A stretch of 14,520 nt of DNA from an uncultured Sediminibacterium sp. (GCA_937907555.1 CALEST010000200.1:1-14520); one strand, 5' to 3'; positions 1 through 6,860 are shown, numbered from the stretch's first letter. Notes: generated by a model not told the origin, from the letters alone. A program made the numbers and translations.

Positions 1-74
1 TAGACGCAGCAAAAAAATACAACGAGCAAAGAAGCTCTCTGAACTCAGGAAATAAAAAAGACGCTGTTATTTAG
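1..74 (+). CDS. 3' end of an unidentified CDS (partial)
   Basis: The frame starting at position 3 stays open to a TAG at 72-74 and would encode a 23-residue hydrophilic C-terminus (DAAKKYNEQR... ending KDAVI). The composition is lysine/asparagine-rich and helix-prone, as in an exposed tail. A hairpin that could end the transcript begins 13 nt after the stop, which supports this being the real end of a gene. Too little is present to assign a family, and the stretch could be non-coding. Confidence 0.45.
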   Translation, partial: DAAKKYNEQRSSLNSGNKKDAVI

Positions 75-87
75 GTGTTAATGAAGG

Positions 88-121
88 AATCCCCTTGTTT
101 CATGAAAAAAACAGGGGGATT
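88..121 (+). terminator. Hairpin after the partial upstream gene, probable terminator
   Basis: Arms 88-100 (AATCCCCTTGTTT) and 109-121 (AAACAGGGGGATT) pair over 13 bp with one G-T wobble around an 8-nt A-rich loop. The hairpin lies between the TAG at 72-74 and the next gene at 193. No good T-tract follows it on the plus strand, so it may be an imperfect intrinsic terminator or an mRNA-end stabiliser. Confidence 0.5.
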
Positions 122-192
122 GGTGAAGTTTCTCATTTTGGGAATCATTCCTGTAGGAACTTAGTACAGTTGATTTCCAATACATCCTGAAA

Positions 193-573
193 ATGAAAAA
201 ATCACTGATTGTTTTTATTTTACTGTTTCCTTCTGTCGTATTTCAGATGGAGGGCAACTTGGAAGCAACTTCCAGTTTCAGTTTCATGCCAGTGCTCTCA
301 CCTGTAGAAAGTCAACCCTTAGCGGGAGATGAAGATTTAATGCACGGTGCCATTTTATTAAGTGAACGGGTAATCATTAATTTATATTCATCCGAAATTT
401 CCGTACCCTATGATTCCCTGCAAAGCTTTATCCAGAAAAACGCTTCCCTTATTAACCGCGAGTCTTTCTGCATAGCAGTAGCTAAAGAAGTGGATTATAA
501 GGAAGTAATCCGGGTGGTAGACGCAATGGCAACTAGCAATATTGGCAATTACACTTTAATGAGATACGATTAA
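193..573 (+). CDS. Small exported protein resembling the ExbD/TolR periplasmic domain
   Basis: The protein has 126 residues. Residues 1-17 are hydrophobic after MKKS and read as a signal peptide or single anchor. Residues about 18-50 look disordered. Residues 53-126 carry an alternating pattern (AILLSERVIINLYSSE..VPYDSLQSFI, then SFCIAVAKEVDYKEVIRVVDAM and IGNYTLM). This resembles the C-terminal periplasmic domain of ExbD/TolR, where a strand ending in a charged residue is followed by a Tyr-x-x-Val-x-x-x-x-Asp helix and a final strand. The usual ExbD transmembrane segment with its conserved Asp is not visible, so if related it is a stand-alone periplasmic domain. Its stop codon overlaps that of the convergent DUF4407 gene. 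No ExbB or TonB gene lies in the window. The ExbD relationship is inferred from pattern only; that it is a real gene is more secure. Confidence 0.6.
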   Translation: MKKSLIVFILLFPSVVFQMEGNLEATSSFSFMPVLSPVESQPLAGDEDLMHGAILLSERVIINLYSSEISVPYDSLQSFIQKNASLINRESFCIAVAKEVDYKEVIRVVDAMATSNIGNYTLMRYD

Positions 574-1532
574 GTGGATTCAATTGCTGCAATTTCCTGT
601 TCCTCTATCTTTTTTGCATATACCTGATAGGTTCCCGTTGGCAAAAGGAGTTTAGCAATCACGGGCATGAGTTCTATCAGCAACAGCAAAGCTACCAGTA
701 AATAATAACGGTATGCTACGGCAGCATTATTTTTAATCAGGTGATTGAGGGCTTCAATTTGGGTGATAAAGCCATTATTCAATAAACTTTCAAAACGGGC
801 CAGTTCCACTTGTGTATTCTGGTCCATTCTCTGCAAATTACTGTCTATCTGCTGTTGCAGCGGAGAGAGCCTGATGAGCGTATTCTGATATACTTTTTCT
901 GCCTTGTCGGCTCTTTCTTTCTTGGCCAAAGCAATGGCTTTCAGCCCCAGCTTTCCCGATCCACCTGTGCCATCGGTTTCCTGTATAAAAGAGTTTTGCG
1001 TTGATACTACTTCCTCATATAAAGTTTGTAACTCTGATCTTATAGCCTGCTTTTCCTTAATGAGCTTTTCTTTTTCGGTTTTAAGCCTTTTTTCTATGGC
1101 TTTTTGCTTCTCATTCATTCTTTCCTCATTGTCAAGCGATGCTTGCAGCTTAACTTCTTTCTGGAACAGAAATAGCAAGGCAGGCTGAGCCATAAATAAA
1201 CCTATTGTAATGGCCAATGCTCCCCTGAATGCCAAAGTCAGCCAGATTTTTTTCGTAATCCTTCCAATTCCTTTAATCAATGCCCTGTCAATTGATAAAA
1301 TAATACCTCCCATGAAAATGCCAAGCAATGCGGATTTCCAAAGTTCAGAAATTACCGTACTGAAAAAATAAGTCCAGGCCAGTGTGGCAAAACACCAGGT
1401 TCCCAGCATGAGCATGCCAATAATGGCATGTCTGTTGCGGTCTACTACTGCATTTTTAACCAATTCGGTTTCGGCGGTACTAAGCCACCACAACATTTTT
1501 TCCCGATTGTTCGGGGTGTAATTTTCCTGCAT
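570..1532 (-). CDS. DUF4407 domain membrane/coiled-coil protein
   Basis: The protein has 320 residues and no assigned biochemical role. Hydrophobic segments lie at about 36-58, 63-81, 100-123 and 273-297. Between the third and fourth is a highly charged helical region (about 127-250) typical of coiled coil, interrupted at about 185-197 by ETDGTGGSGKLGLKA, a glycine-rich motif I associate with DUF4407. Further family-like signatures are SIDRALIKG after the second membrane segment and ELMPVIAKLL followed by a GTYQVY motif at the last one. The layout suggests an inner-membrane protein with a long helical domain on one side of the membrane. The family assignment is from memory of these motifs. 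The gene converges on the ExbD-like gene with a 4-bp overlap and is divergent from yidC. Its start codon sits in one arm of an imperfect palindrome (1530-1552). Confidence 0.8.
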   Translation of the reverse strand: MQENYTPNNREKMLWWLSTAETELVKNAVVDRNRHAIIGMLMLGTWCFATLAWTYFFSTVISELWKSALLGIFMGGIILSIDRALIKGIGRITKKIWLTLAFRGALAITIGLFMAQPALLFLFQKEVKLQASLDNEERMNEKQKAIEKRLKTEKEKLIKEKQAIRSELQTLYEEVVSTQNSFIQETDGTGGSGKLGLKAIALAKKERADKAEKVYQNTLIRLSPLQQQIDSNLQRMDQNTQVELARFESLLNNGFITQIEALNHLIKNNAAVAYRYYLLVALLLLIELMPVIAKLLLPTGTYQVYAKKIEEQEIAAIEST

Positions 1533-1552
1533 AACTTTTAATTAAGGTTATG
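1530..1552. repeat. Imperfect palindrome over the DUF4407 start codon
   Basis: Arms 1530-1538 (CATAACTTT) and 1544-1552 (AAGGTTATG) match at 8 of 9 positions around a 5-nt AT spacer. The minus-strand start codon (1532-1530) forms the end of one arm, so on the DUF4407 mRNA the AUG could be paired. It could act as an operator or a weak leader hairpin. AT-rich palindromes also arise by chance. Confidence 0.35.
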
Positions 1553-1568
1553 GCAGGCACAGGTTTTT

Positions 1569-1590
1569 GGGGTTGGTGGTGGTTGGCTGG
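1569..1590 (+). other. GG-run tract with two-tier G-quadruplex potential
   Basis: Six runs of two or more G lie within 22 nt in the gap between the divergent DUF4407 and yidC genes. The core 1571-1586 (GGTTGGTGGTGGTTGG) has four GG runs with TT, TGGT and TT loops. It lies about 45 bp upstream of the yidC -7 box. Only the sequence pattern is seen; folding in the cell is inference. Confidence 0.4.
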
Positions 1591-1631
1591 TTGAGAATAC
1601 AAAGAAAAGACATTTTTTGTTAGGCAAACGT

Positions 1632-1639
1632 TACCTTTG
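1632..1639 (+). promoter_or_regulatory. -7 promoter box of yidC
   Basis: TACCTTTG matches the Bacteroidota -7 consensus TAnnTTTG. The 12-nt stretch TTACCTTTGCCG (1631-1642) is identical to the one in front of rpsL (14203-14214). No -33 TTTG lies at the usual ~19-nt spacing; the nearest TTTTTTG (1613-1619) is only 12 nt upstream. The box ends 19 nt before the chosen yidC ATG and lies inside the in-frame TTG extension, which argues against that longer start. Confidence 0.65.
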
Positions 1640-1658
1640 CCGCTCAATAAAAGTTTGT

Positions 1659-3497
1659 ATGAAGACGGATAAAAATACGGTCATTGGGTTTGTGTTGCTG
1701 GGTATTCTGATGTTTTTGTATTTCTGGTATACCAGCCAGCAGCAGAATGCCATTATTGAAATGAAAAAGAGGGAGGAAGACTCTTTGGCAAAAGTAGCAG
1801 CTGCCCGTATGAAGCTACTGGATACTGTGGCTATAAAAGTTGATTCCCTGAAAAGAGATTCTGCTGTAAGAGTAGCCAGTGCAGGTAGTTTTACAGATGC
1901 AGCTATTGGGCAGGAAACAGTAGTTACGCTTGAGAATGAATTAGTTAAAGTTAATCTTACCAATAAGGGTGCGCAGATTAAGTCTGTAGTGCTGAAACAA
2001 TATAAGGATGCACAGGATCAGCCGGTAGTGTTATTGAACAACAATACTCTTGCCTATGCAATAAATACAGCCCCTGCACAATCCGCAGGAATTGAGAATT
2101 TGTACTTTACTCCAGGCGAAATTGTAAAGAATGCGGATGGATCACAAACCCTGCAGTTTAAGCTTGCTTCTGTAAACGGACAGTCTGTTGTTCATACTTT
2201 TACTCTTGCACCCAATAGTTACAATATTGGCTGGAAATTGGGCATGAATGGGGCTGCACAATTGTTAACCAACCAGCAGCTAAATCTGAACTGGACCGTT
2301 GCTACAGAACAAATGGAGAAGACTTCTCAATACGAGCGTCAGGTTTCTAATATCTGTTTTTCTGAGGACAATGAATTTGATTATATCTCATCTAACACCG
2401 ACCATACTTTTGAAAAGCCAGCTCAGTGGGTTTCCGTAGTTCAGCAGTTTTTCAATAGCACATTGATTGCTGATAATTCATTCAATTCAGGAAGTATTAA
2501 ATGGGCCCGTGCTACGGATTCATCCAGAAATCTGGCCAATACAACCAGTTCACTGCAGGTTAAAGTGCCATCAGCTGCCACTGTTGAAATTCCTTTCCGT
2601 TTTTATATAGGACCTAACGAATATGAAATACTTTCCAAACAGGCTCCGGAAATGGATAAGATTATCAATCTGGGTCGTGATATGTATTCATTTGTAAGGC
2701 CTATAAACAAGTACATTATCATGCCGGTATTCGATTTCTTTGCATCGTTTGTAAAGAATTACGGATGGGTAATTTTCTTGCTTACTTTGTTTATCCGTTT
2801 GGTAACAGCTCCTTTAACTTATAGCAGTTATTTGAGTGGTGCCAAAATGAAGGCATTGCGTCCTGAACTGGATGTGCTGAAAAAGAAAATGGGAGATGAC
2901 CAGCAAGGTTTTGCCATGGAACAAATGAAACTATTCAGGGAGGCTGGGGTGAATCCATTGGGCGGTTGTATTCCCGCTTTATTGCAGATTCCAATTTTCT
3001 TTGCATTGTATAGTTTCTTTAATTCTCAGATTGCATTGAGAGGACAGTCTTTCCTGTGGAGTGCAGATTTATCCAGTTATGATTCCATTGCATCGCTTCC
3101 TTTTAGTATTCCTGCTTTTGGTAATCATGTTAGTTTATTTACCATAACAGCTGTATTAACAAGCTTTTTAATTTCTATCTATAATATGAGTATGACTCCA
3201 ACACAGGACAATCCTGCATTGAAGTACATGCCTTATATTTTCCCATTCATGTTACTGTTTATATTTAACAGTCTTCCTTCGGCGTTAACCTGGTATTATA
3301 CCGTATCTAACGTAATTACCTTGTTGTTGCAATTTGTAATACAGAATTACATTATTGATCACGATAAAATTCTGGCTAAGATTGAAGCAAAGAGAAAAGC
3401 ACCTAAAACCAAGAGCAAATGGCAGGAACGCTATGAACAAATGGTAGAAAGTCAGAAGAAAGTGCAGGAACTGAAAAACAAGACCAATAAAAAATAA
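1659..3497 (+). CDS. yidC: Membrane protein insertase YidC
   Basis: YidC/Oxa1-family insertase that places proteins in the inner membrane, alone or with SecYEG. From the ATG at 1659 the protein has 612 residues. An N-terminal anchor (about 8-24) is followed by a helical linker and a large periplasmic beta domain (about 85-330). The insertase core starts around 345 (MYSFVRPINKYIIMP) and includes FIRLVTAPLTY with Arg380, the conserved arginine of the hydrophilic groove. It continues with the cytoplasmic helical hairpin (about 393-428), GVNPLGGCIPALLQIPIFFALY (about 430-451) and the last membrane segments to about 565. A basic tail (residues 574-612) may contact the ribosome. An in-frame TTG at 1617 would add 14 residues but would lie upstream of the -7 box, so the ATG is preferred. 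The GLPGLI-like gene starts 4 nt after the stop. Confidence 0.97.
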   Translation: MKTDKNTVIGFVLLGILMFLYFWYTSQQQNAIIEMKKREEDSLAKVAAARMKLLDTVAIKVDSLKRDSAVRVASAGSFTDAAIGQETVVTLENELVKVNLTNKGAQIKSVVLKQYKDAQDQPVVLLNNNTLAYAINTAPAQSAGIENLYFTPGEIVKNADGSQTLQFKLASVNGQSVVHTFTLAPNSYNIGWKLGMNGAAQLLTNQQLNLNWTVATEQMEKTSQYERQVSNICFSEDNEFDYISSNTDHTFEKPAQWVSVVQQFFNSTLIADNSFNSGSIKWARATDSSRNLANTTSSLQVKVPSAATVEIPFRFYIGPNEYEILSKQAPEMDKIINLGRDMYSFVRPINKYIIMPVFDFFASFVKNYGWVIFLLTLFIRLVTAPLTYSSYLSGAKMKALRPELDVLKKKMGDDQQGFAMEQMKLFREAGVNPLGGCIPALLQIPIFFALYSFFNSQIALRGQSFLWSADLSSYDSIASLPFSIPAFGNHVSLFTITAVLTSFLISIYNMSMTPTQDNPALKYMPYIFPFMLLFIFNSLPSALTWYYTVSNVITLLLQFVIQNYIIDHDKILAKIEAKRKAPKTKSKWQERYEQMVESQKKVQELKNKTNKK

Positions 3498-3501
3498 ATG
3501 T

Positions 3502-4137
3502 ATGCGCTACTTATTAATCCTTTTTTTCTGTGGTGCAATAAGTAGCGCATTTGCTCAAACACGAGTAGTGGCTGAATGTACGGTTACGTATGCTATTACT
3601 ATTAATAATGAAGAGGCCTTGGATAAAGACGCTTTGTCTTTATTGAAACAGAGTGTTAAAACGGTTTACATTAAAGGGAATCATAGCCGCTCCGATTTAA
3701 TCAGCCCCTCTTTCTCTCAGTCTTTAATATACAGCAAAGCTACCGGCGATGCAGCTATATTAAGGGAGATTGGAGCGAATAAGTTTCTTACCAAAATGAA
3801 TGCGGAGCAATGGGCCAAACAGAATGATAAGTTCTCTGATTTAACCATTCAGTTTGCAGATGAACGAAAAGCAATTCTGGGATACGATTGTAAGAAAGCC
3901 ATTATACAATTAAAAGACGGCAGTACGTTTTCTGTTTACTATGCTCCTAATATTGTGCCTTCTGTAAGAGAGTTCGAATATCAGTTTAAAGACATACCCG
4001 GTTTTGTTCTGGAATACGAAGCAAGGGATGGGTACACCCAGAAAATTATTTATACGGCTACTAAAATAAATCTGAATCCTGTTCCTGGTGGAAAATTCGA
4101 TATACCCACTACTGGATATCGGTTACTAAATCAATAA
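3502..4137 (+). CDS. GLPGLI-like periplasmic protein
   Basis: The protein has 211 residues. The first 18 or so (MRYLLILFFCGAISSAFAQ) form a clear signal peptide with probable cleavage after AFA. The middle and C-terminal parts follow the GLPGLI (Porph_ot) pattern: YDCKKAIIQLKDGSTFSVYYAPNIVPSV, then FKDIPGFVLEYEA, then KIIYTATKINLNPVP. The family's hallmark GLPGLI is here DIPGFV, so this is a divergent member; overlap with DUF4412-type proteins is also possible. The family is common in Bacteroidota envelopes and its function is unknown to me. The start lies 4 nt after the yidC stop with no promoter between them, so the gene is probably co-transcribed with yidC. It converges on the small secreted-protein gene with only 15 bp between stops. 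Confidence 0.75.
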   Translation: MRYLLILFFCGAISSAFAQTRVVAECTVTYAITINNEEALDKDALSLLKQSVKTVYIKGNHSRSDLISPSFSQSLIYSKATGDAAILREIGANKFLTKMNAEQWAKQNDKFSDLTIQFADERKAILGYDCKKAIIQLKDGSTFSVYYAPNIVPSVREFEYQFKDIPGFVLEYEARDGYTQKIIYTATKINLNPVPGGKFDIPTTGYRLLNQ

Positions 4138-4152
4138 ATTGATTGCAGTAGA

Positions 4153-4500
4153 TTAATTGCGATTTTCAGGCACTTTGAATTTAGGAACTTTCACTTTAAT
4201 CTTATAAGGATAAATATAAGATGTGTTCCCGTTATTGTATTGCAACAGACTGTTCAGTTCTGTATTTGCATTCATTAAACTGCTACTGTTATTAGAAAGC
4301 GTAAGGCCTTTGTAGTTTAGGTTAGATTTGATGGCAGACAAGGAAAGCCCTTTTTTAGAATACCTGTTCAGGCTGTTTAAAGTAAACTTGCTGTTTTTGG
4401 TTTTTTCATCAACTATTCCTGTAAATGCAACCGCAACCAGTACCAGGTGCAGGCAGATTGCGAGCATCATGGAAGCTTTTTTAACGGATTTTATTTGCAT
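4153..4500 (-). CDS. Small secreted protein of unknown function
   Basis: The protein has 115 residues from the ATG at 4500. Another in-frame ATG at 4506 adds two residues but lies only 4 nt after the -7 box, so transcription may begin at or inside it. Residues about 5-28 (KSVKKASMMLAICLHLVLVAVAF) have a basic then hydrophobic pattern typical of a signal peptide or N-terminal anchor. The mature part is Asn/Ser/Leu/Lys-rich, with GLSLSAIKSNLNYKGLTLSN, and ends in alternating basic and hydrophobic residues (NTSYIYPYKIKVKVPKFKVP). I do not recognise the family with confidence. The hydrophobic leader, the well-placed promoter and the lack of any competing frame support a real gene. It is divergent from the TPR gene and converges on the yidC pair. 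Confidence 0.65.
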   Translation of the reverse strand: MQIKSVKKASMMLAICLHLVLVAVAFTGIVDEKTKNSKFTLNSLNRYSKKGLSLSAIKSNLNYKGLTLSNNSSSLMNANTELNSLLQYNNGNTSYIYPYKIKVKVPKFKVPENRN

Positions 4501-4510
4501 TAACATATGG

Positions 4511-4518
4511 CAAAGGTA
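4511..4518 (-). promoter_or_regulatory. -7 promoter box of the small secreted-protein gene
   Basis: On the minus strand TACCTTTG, extended to TACCTTTGCC (4518-4509), matches TAnnTTTG and is identical over 10 nt to the yidC and rpsL boxes. No clear TTTG lies 19-23 nt upstream. The box ends 4 nt before the first ATG and 10 nt before the second, which implies a leaderless or very short-leader mRNA if it is used. Confidence 0.55.
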
Positions 4519-4550
4519 GGATATATCCTAAATATTTTAACGAATTATTT

Positions 4551-4570
4551 TTATTAACAAACGTTAATAA
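4551..4570. promoter_or_regulatory. Perfect 8-bp inverted repeat in the divergent intergenic region
   Basis: Arms TTATTAAC (4551-4558) and GTTAATAA (4563-4570) are perfectly complementary around AAAC. The repeat lies between the divergent small secreted-protein gene and the TPR gene, where an operator would be expected. It is AT-rich and no regulator is encoded nearby, so the operator role is only inferred. Confidence 0.35.
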
Positions 4571-4638
4571 GGGTTAAAAAGTTTGGTTTTTACAAAAAAA
4601 AGTACAAATTATTGTTTAAATTAGGTAAACCTTCACCC

Positions 4639-6060
4639 ATGAGCAACAATCCGTATCGAGAAGACAGGGAAGCACTAAAAGAGTTGATTATTCAGTATCA
4701 ACACCTTAAACATGGTAGAAGTCATCCATACTTAGAAGAAGAGGCTTTTGAACGGATCATTGATTATTACGATGAAAAAGACGATTTGCCGGAAGCATTG
4801 GAAGCAGCAGATATAGGATTGGAGCAGTTTCCCTATTCAGCCAGTTTAATGATAAAGAAGGCAGATTTATTACTGGCAACCCGGAAATACAAGGAGGCGC
4901 TGAGTTTACTGGAAACTGCAGAACTCTTTGACAGTACAGACCTGAATTTATTCATTTTAAAAACAGACGCTTATCTGGCTTTGGATCAGCCTGCCAAGGC
5001 GGCCGAATTGCTGGAATCTGCATTGCAATTATTTGAGGGGGAAGAAAGACTTGATTTGTTATTTGAACTGGCAGATGTATATGATGACTATGAAGAGTTT
5101 GATAAGGTGTTTGATTGTCTGCAACTCATTTTAGAAGAAGATCCCAATAACGAAGAAGCATTGTATAAAATCTGTTTCTGGACAGATTTTACAGGCAGGA
5201 ACGAAGAAAGCATCAAACTGCATCAGTCAATCATAGAAGAAAATCCCTTCAGTGAACTCGCCTGGTTTAACCTGGCTGCAGCTTATCAGGGATTGAAGCT
5301 ATATGAAAAAGCAATTGATGCTTATCAGTATGCGGTAGCCATCGACGAAAAATTTGATTATGCTTACCGCAATATGGGAGATGCCTTTCTGCGTTTGCGC
5401 AAATACAAGGAAGCCATTGAAGTGCTGGAGAAAGTGCTGGAACTTAGCAGACCTGAAGATGTGATTTACGAAGCAATAGGACATTGCTATCACCGGATGG
5501 GAAAATATGCACAGGCAAGGTTTCACTATAAAAAAGCAGTACACCTGAATGCAGGTGATAGTAAGCTTCATTATAAAATTGCAGTAACCTATATGCTGGA
5601 AGAACAGTGGCAGGCGGCAGCAAAGCAATTGGAGAATGCCATGCGCATGAACCGCACCCTTCCTGAATATAATCTGGCAATGGGAGAGTGTATGATGAAT
5701 CTTGGCAAATTCAAAGATGCCATCATTTTCTTTGGAACAGCAGTTAAGCACAAGAGCAAATCTGTTGCTGGCTGGGAAGCCTTACTAAGGTGTTTAATAA
5801 ATGCCGAAATGATTGAAGAAGCTTATGAGCAATGCATTGCGGCATTTATGGCAACAGGGGAGAAGCCGGTTTTTTATTATTACGCCACAGCCATATTACT
5901 AGAATTGGGCAGAACCAAGGAAGCATTGCTGAAACTGGAAGCCGGAATGGAGAAATCTCCCAAACTGCTAAAAAAATTACTGGAGTTAAATCCTGCTGTA
6001 TTACAAAATAACCAGATTGTTGACATTGTAGCCAGGTACAAGAAAGGAAAGAAAATATAA
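4639..6060 (+). CDS. Cytoplasmic tetratricopeptide-repeat protein
   Basis: The protein has 473 residues from the ATG at 4639; an in-frame TTG at 4612 would add nine residues (MFKLGKPSP). No signal peptide or membrane segment is seen, so it should be cytoplasmic. Most of the chain consists of 34-residue helical hairpins with TPR spacing. Clear examples are PEALEAADIGLEQFP (51-65), YKEALSLLETAELFD, FSELAWFNLAAAYQGLKLYEKAIDAYQYAVAID (204-236), YAYRNMGDAFLRLRKYKEAIEVLEKVLE, YEAIGHCYHRMGKYAQARFHYKKAV and YNLAMGECMMNLGKFKDAIIFFGTAV. The N-terminal half is strongly acidic and the C-terminus (VARYKKGKKI) is basic. TPR proteins are binding scaffolds, and no enzymatic domain is attached. The ComA-like gene begins 34 nt downstream on the same strand, so co-transcription is likely. 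The partner is unknown. Confidence 0.9.
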   Translation: MSNNPYREDREALKELIIQYQHLKHGRSHPYLEEEAFERIIDYYDEKDDLPEALEAADIGLEQFPYSASLMIKKADLLLATRKYKEALSLLETAELFDSTDLNLFILKTDAYLALDQPAKAAELLESALQLFEGEERLDLLFELADVYDDYEEFDKVFDCLQLILEEDPNNEEALYKICFWTDFTGRNEESIKLHQSIIEENPFSELAWFNLAAAYQGLKLYEKAIDAYQYAVAIDEKFDYAYRNMGDAFLRLRKYKEAIEVLEKVLELSRPEDVIYEAIGHCYHRMGKYAQARFHYKKAVHLNAGDSKLHYKIAVTYMLEEQWQAAAKQLENAMRMNRTLPEYNLAMGECMMNLGKFKDAIIFFGTAVKHKSKSVAGWEALLRCLINAEMIEEAYEQCIAAFMATGEKPVFYYYATAILLELGRTKEALLKLEAGMEKSPKLLKKLLELNPAVLQNNQIVDIVARYKKGKKI

Positions 6061-6065
6061 ATATG

Positions 6066-6073
6066 TATTTTTG
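6066..6073 (+). promoter_or_regulatory. Possible -7 box before the ComA-like gene
   Basis: TATTTTTG fits TAnnTTTG and ends 21 nt before the ATG at 6095, a spacing like that of the yidC and rpsL boxes. No TTG/TTTG is found at the usual -33 distance, which would lie in the purine-rich end of the TPR gene. It could be an internal promoter of the TPR-comA-aroE run. Confidence 0.3.
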
Positions 6074-6094
6074 TTGTTCAACAATGATTTCCGA

Positions 6095-6859
6095 ATGAAC
6101 TACAGACTTACACAAATTCCAGAACGTACCCAACAACCCAGAACATCCGGCTTAACCATGGTAATGGACAAGGGGTTAAGCATTAATCAGGTAAAAGACT
6201 TTTTAAGTGTAGCTGGTCCTCATGTTGACATTGTAAAGCTTGGATTCGGAACCTCTTTTGTAACCCCGAATTTGAAGGAAAAATTAGCTGTTTACCGCGA
6301 AGCCAATATGCCTGTTTATTTTGGAGGTACATTGTTTGAAGCATTCCTGATAAGAAATCAGTTTGATGATTATGTTGAAGTATGCAAGGAATATGGAGTA
6401 AGCTATATTGAAGTATCTGATGGTTCTATCACCATACCACATGCTGAAAAATGTGGTTATATAGAAAAATTAACCCAACATGCCACTGTGTTGAGCGAAG
6501 TGGGTAGTAAGGACGCCGCACATATTATACCCCCTTATAAGTGGATTGAATTGATGCGTGCTGAATTGGAAGCAGGTTCCTCTTACGTAATTGCTGAAGC
6601 AAGGGAAGCTGGAAATGTGGGTATATACAGGGGCAGCGGTGAAGTAAGAGAAGGGTTGGTTCAGGAAATTCTAACCCAGATACCTGCGGACAAAATTATT
6701 TGGGAAGCACCCCAGAAAGCGCAGCAATTGTATTTTCTTGAATTGATTGGATGCAATGTAAATCTTGGAAATATAGCCCCTAATGAAGTTTTACCGTTGG
6801 AAGCCATGCGTATTGGACTAAGAGGCGATACTTTTCATCTTTATTTAGACAAAGCCTAG
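6095..6859 (+). CDS. comA: Phosphosulfolactate synthase (ComA family)
   Basis: The ComA family adds sulfite to phosphoenolpyruvate to give (R)-phosphosulfolactate, the first step of one coenzyme M route in methanogens. Homologues occur in bacteria and in plants (HSA32). From the ATG at 6095 the protein has 254 residues, near family length. TIM-barrel-type conserved blocks follow in order: TSGLTMVMDKG, VDIVKLGFGTSFV, MPVYFGGTLFEAFL, VSYIEVSDGSI, LSEVGSKD, YVIAEAREAGNVGIYRGSGEVR, and IIWEAPQKAQQLYFLELIGCNVNLGNIAP. No membrane or export signal is seen, so it is cytoplasmic. A TTG at 6071 opens the frame earlier but lies inside the putative -7 box. aroE starts one nucleotide after the TAG, so the two are surely co-transcribed. 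The product's use here is unknown; coenzyme M is unlikely in this phylum. Confidence 0.85.
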   Translation: MNYRLTQIPERTQQPRTSGLTMVMDKGLSINQVKDFLSVAGPHVDIVKLGFGTSFVTPNLKEKLAVYREANMPVYFGGTLFEAFLIRNQFDDYVEVCKEYGVSYIEVSDGSITIPHAEKCGYIEKLTQHATVLSEVGSKDAAHIIPPYKWIELMRAELEAGSSYVIAEAREAGNVGIYRGSGEVREGLVQEILTQIPADKIIWEAPQKAQQLYFLELIGCNVNLGNIAPNEVLPLEAMRIGLRGDTFHLYLDKA

Positions 6860-6860
6860 T

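Noticed and set aside
137..172. Possible promoter TTTG plus TACAGTTG before the ExbD-like gene
   Set aside because: The spacer is 24 nt and the -7 box has a mismatch in the conserved TTTG, so support is too weak to list.
810..1188. Plus-strand reading frames inside the DUF4407 gene
   Set aside because: They are antisense shadows; the minus-strand frame has clear membrane, coiled-coil and family motifs.
1617..1658. TTG-initiated extension of YidC
   Set aside because: The extension overlaps the -7 promoter box, and the ATG at 1659 gives the normal N-terminal anchor.
4129..4144. AATCAAT-AA-ATTGATT palindrome across the GLPGLI-like stop codon
   Set aside because: A 7-bp AT-rich stem with a 2-nt loop cannot form a normal hairpin and is expected by chance in such sequence.
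5299..5751. 150-codon minus-strand frame inside the TPR gene, plus a shorter one overlapping it
   Set aside because: Cys/His/Phe-rich composition is typical of antisense translation, and the sense frame has intact TPR repeats.
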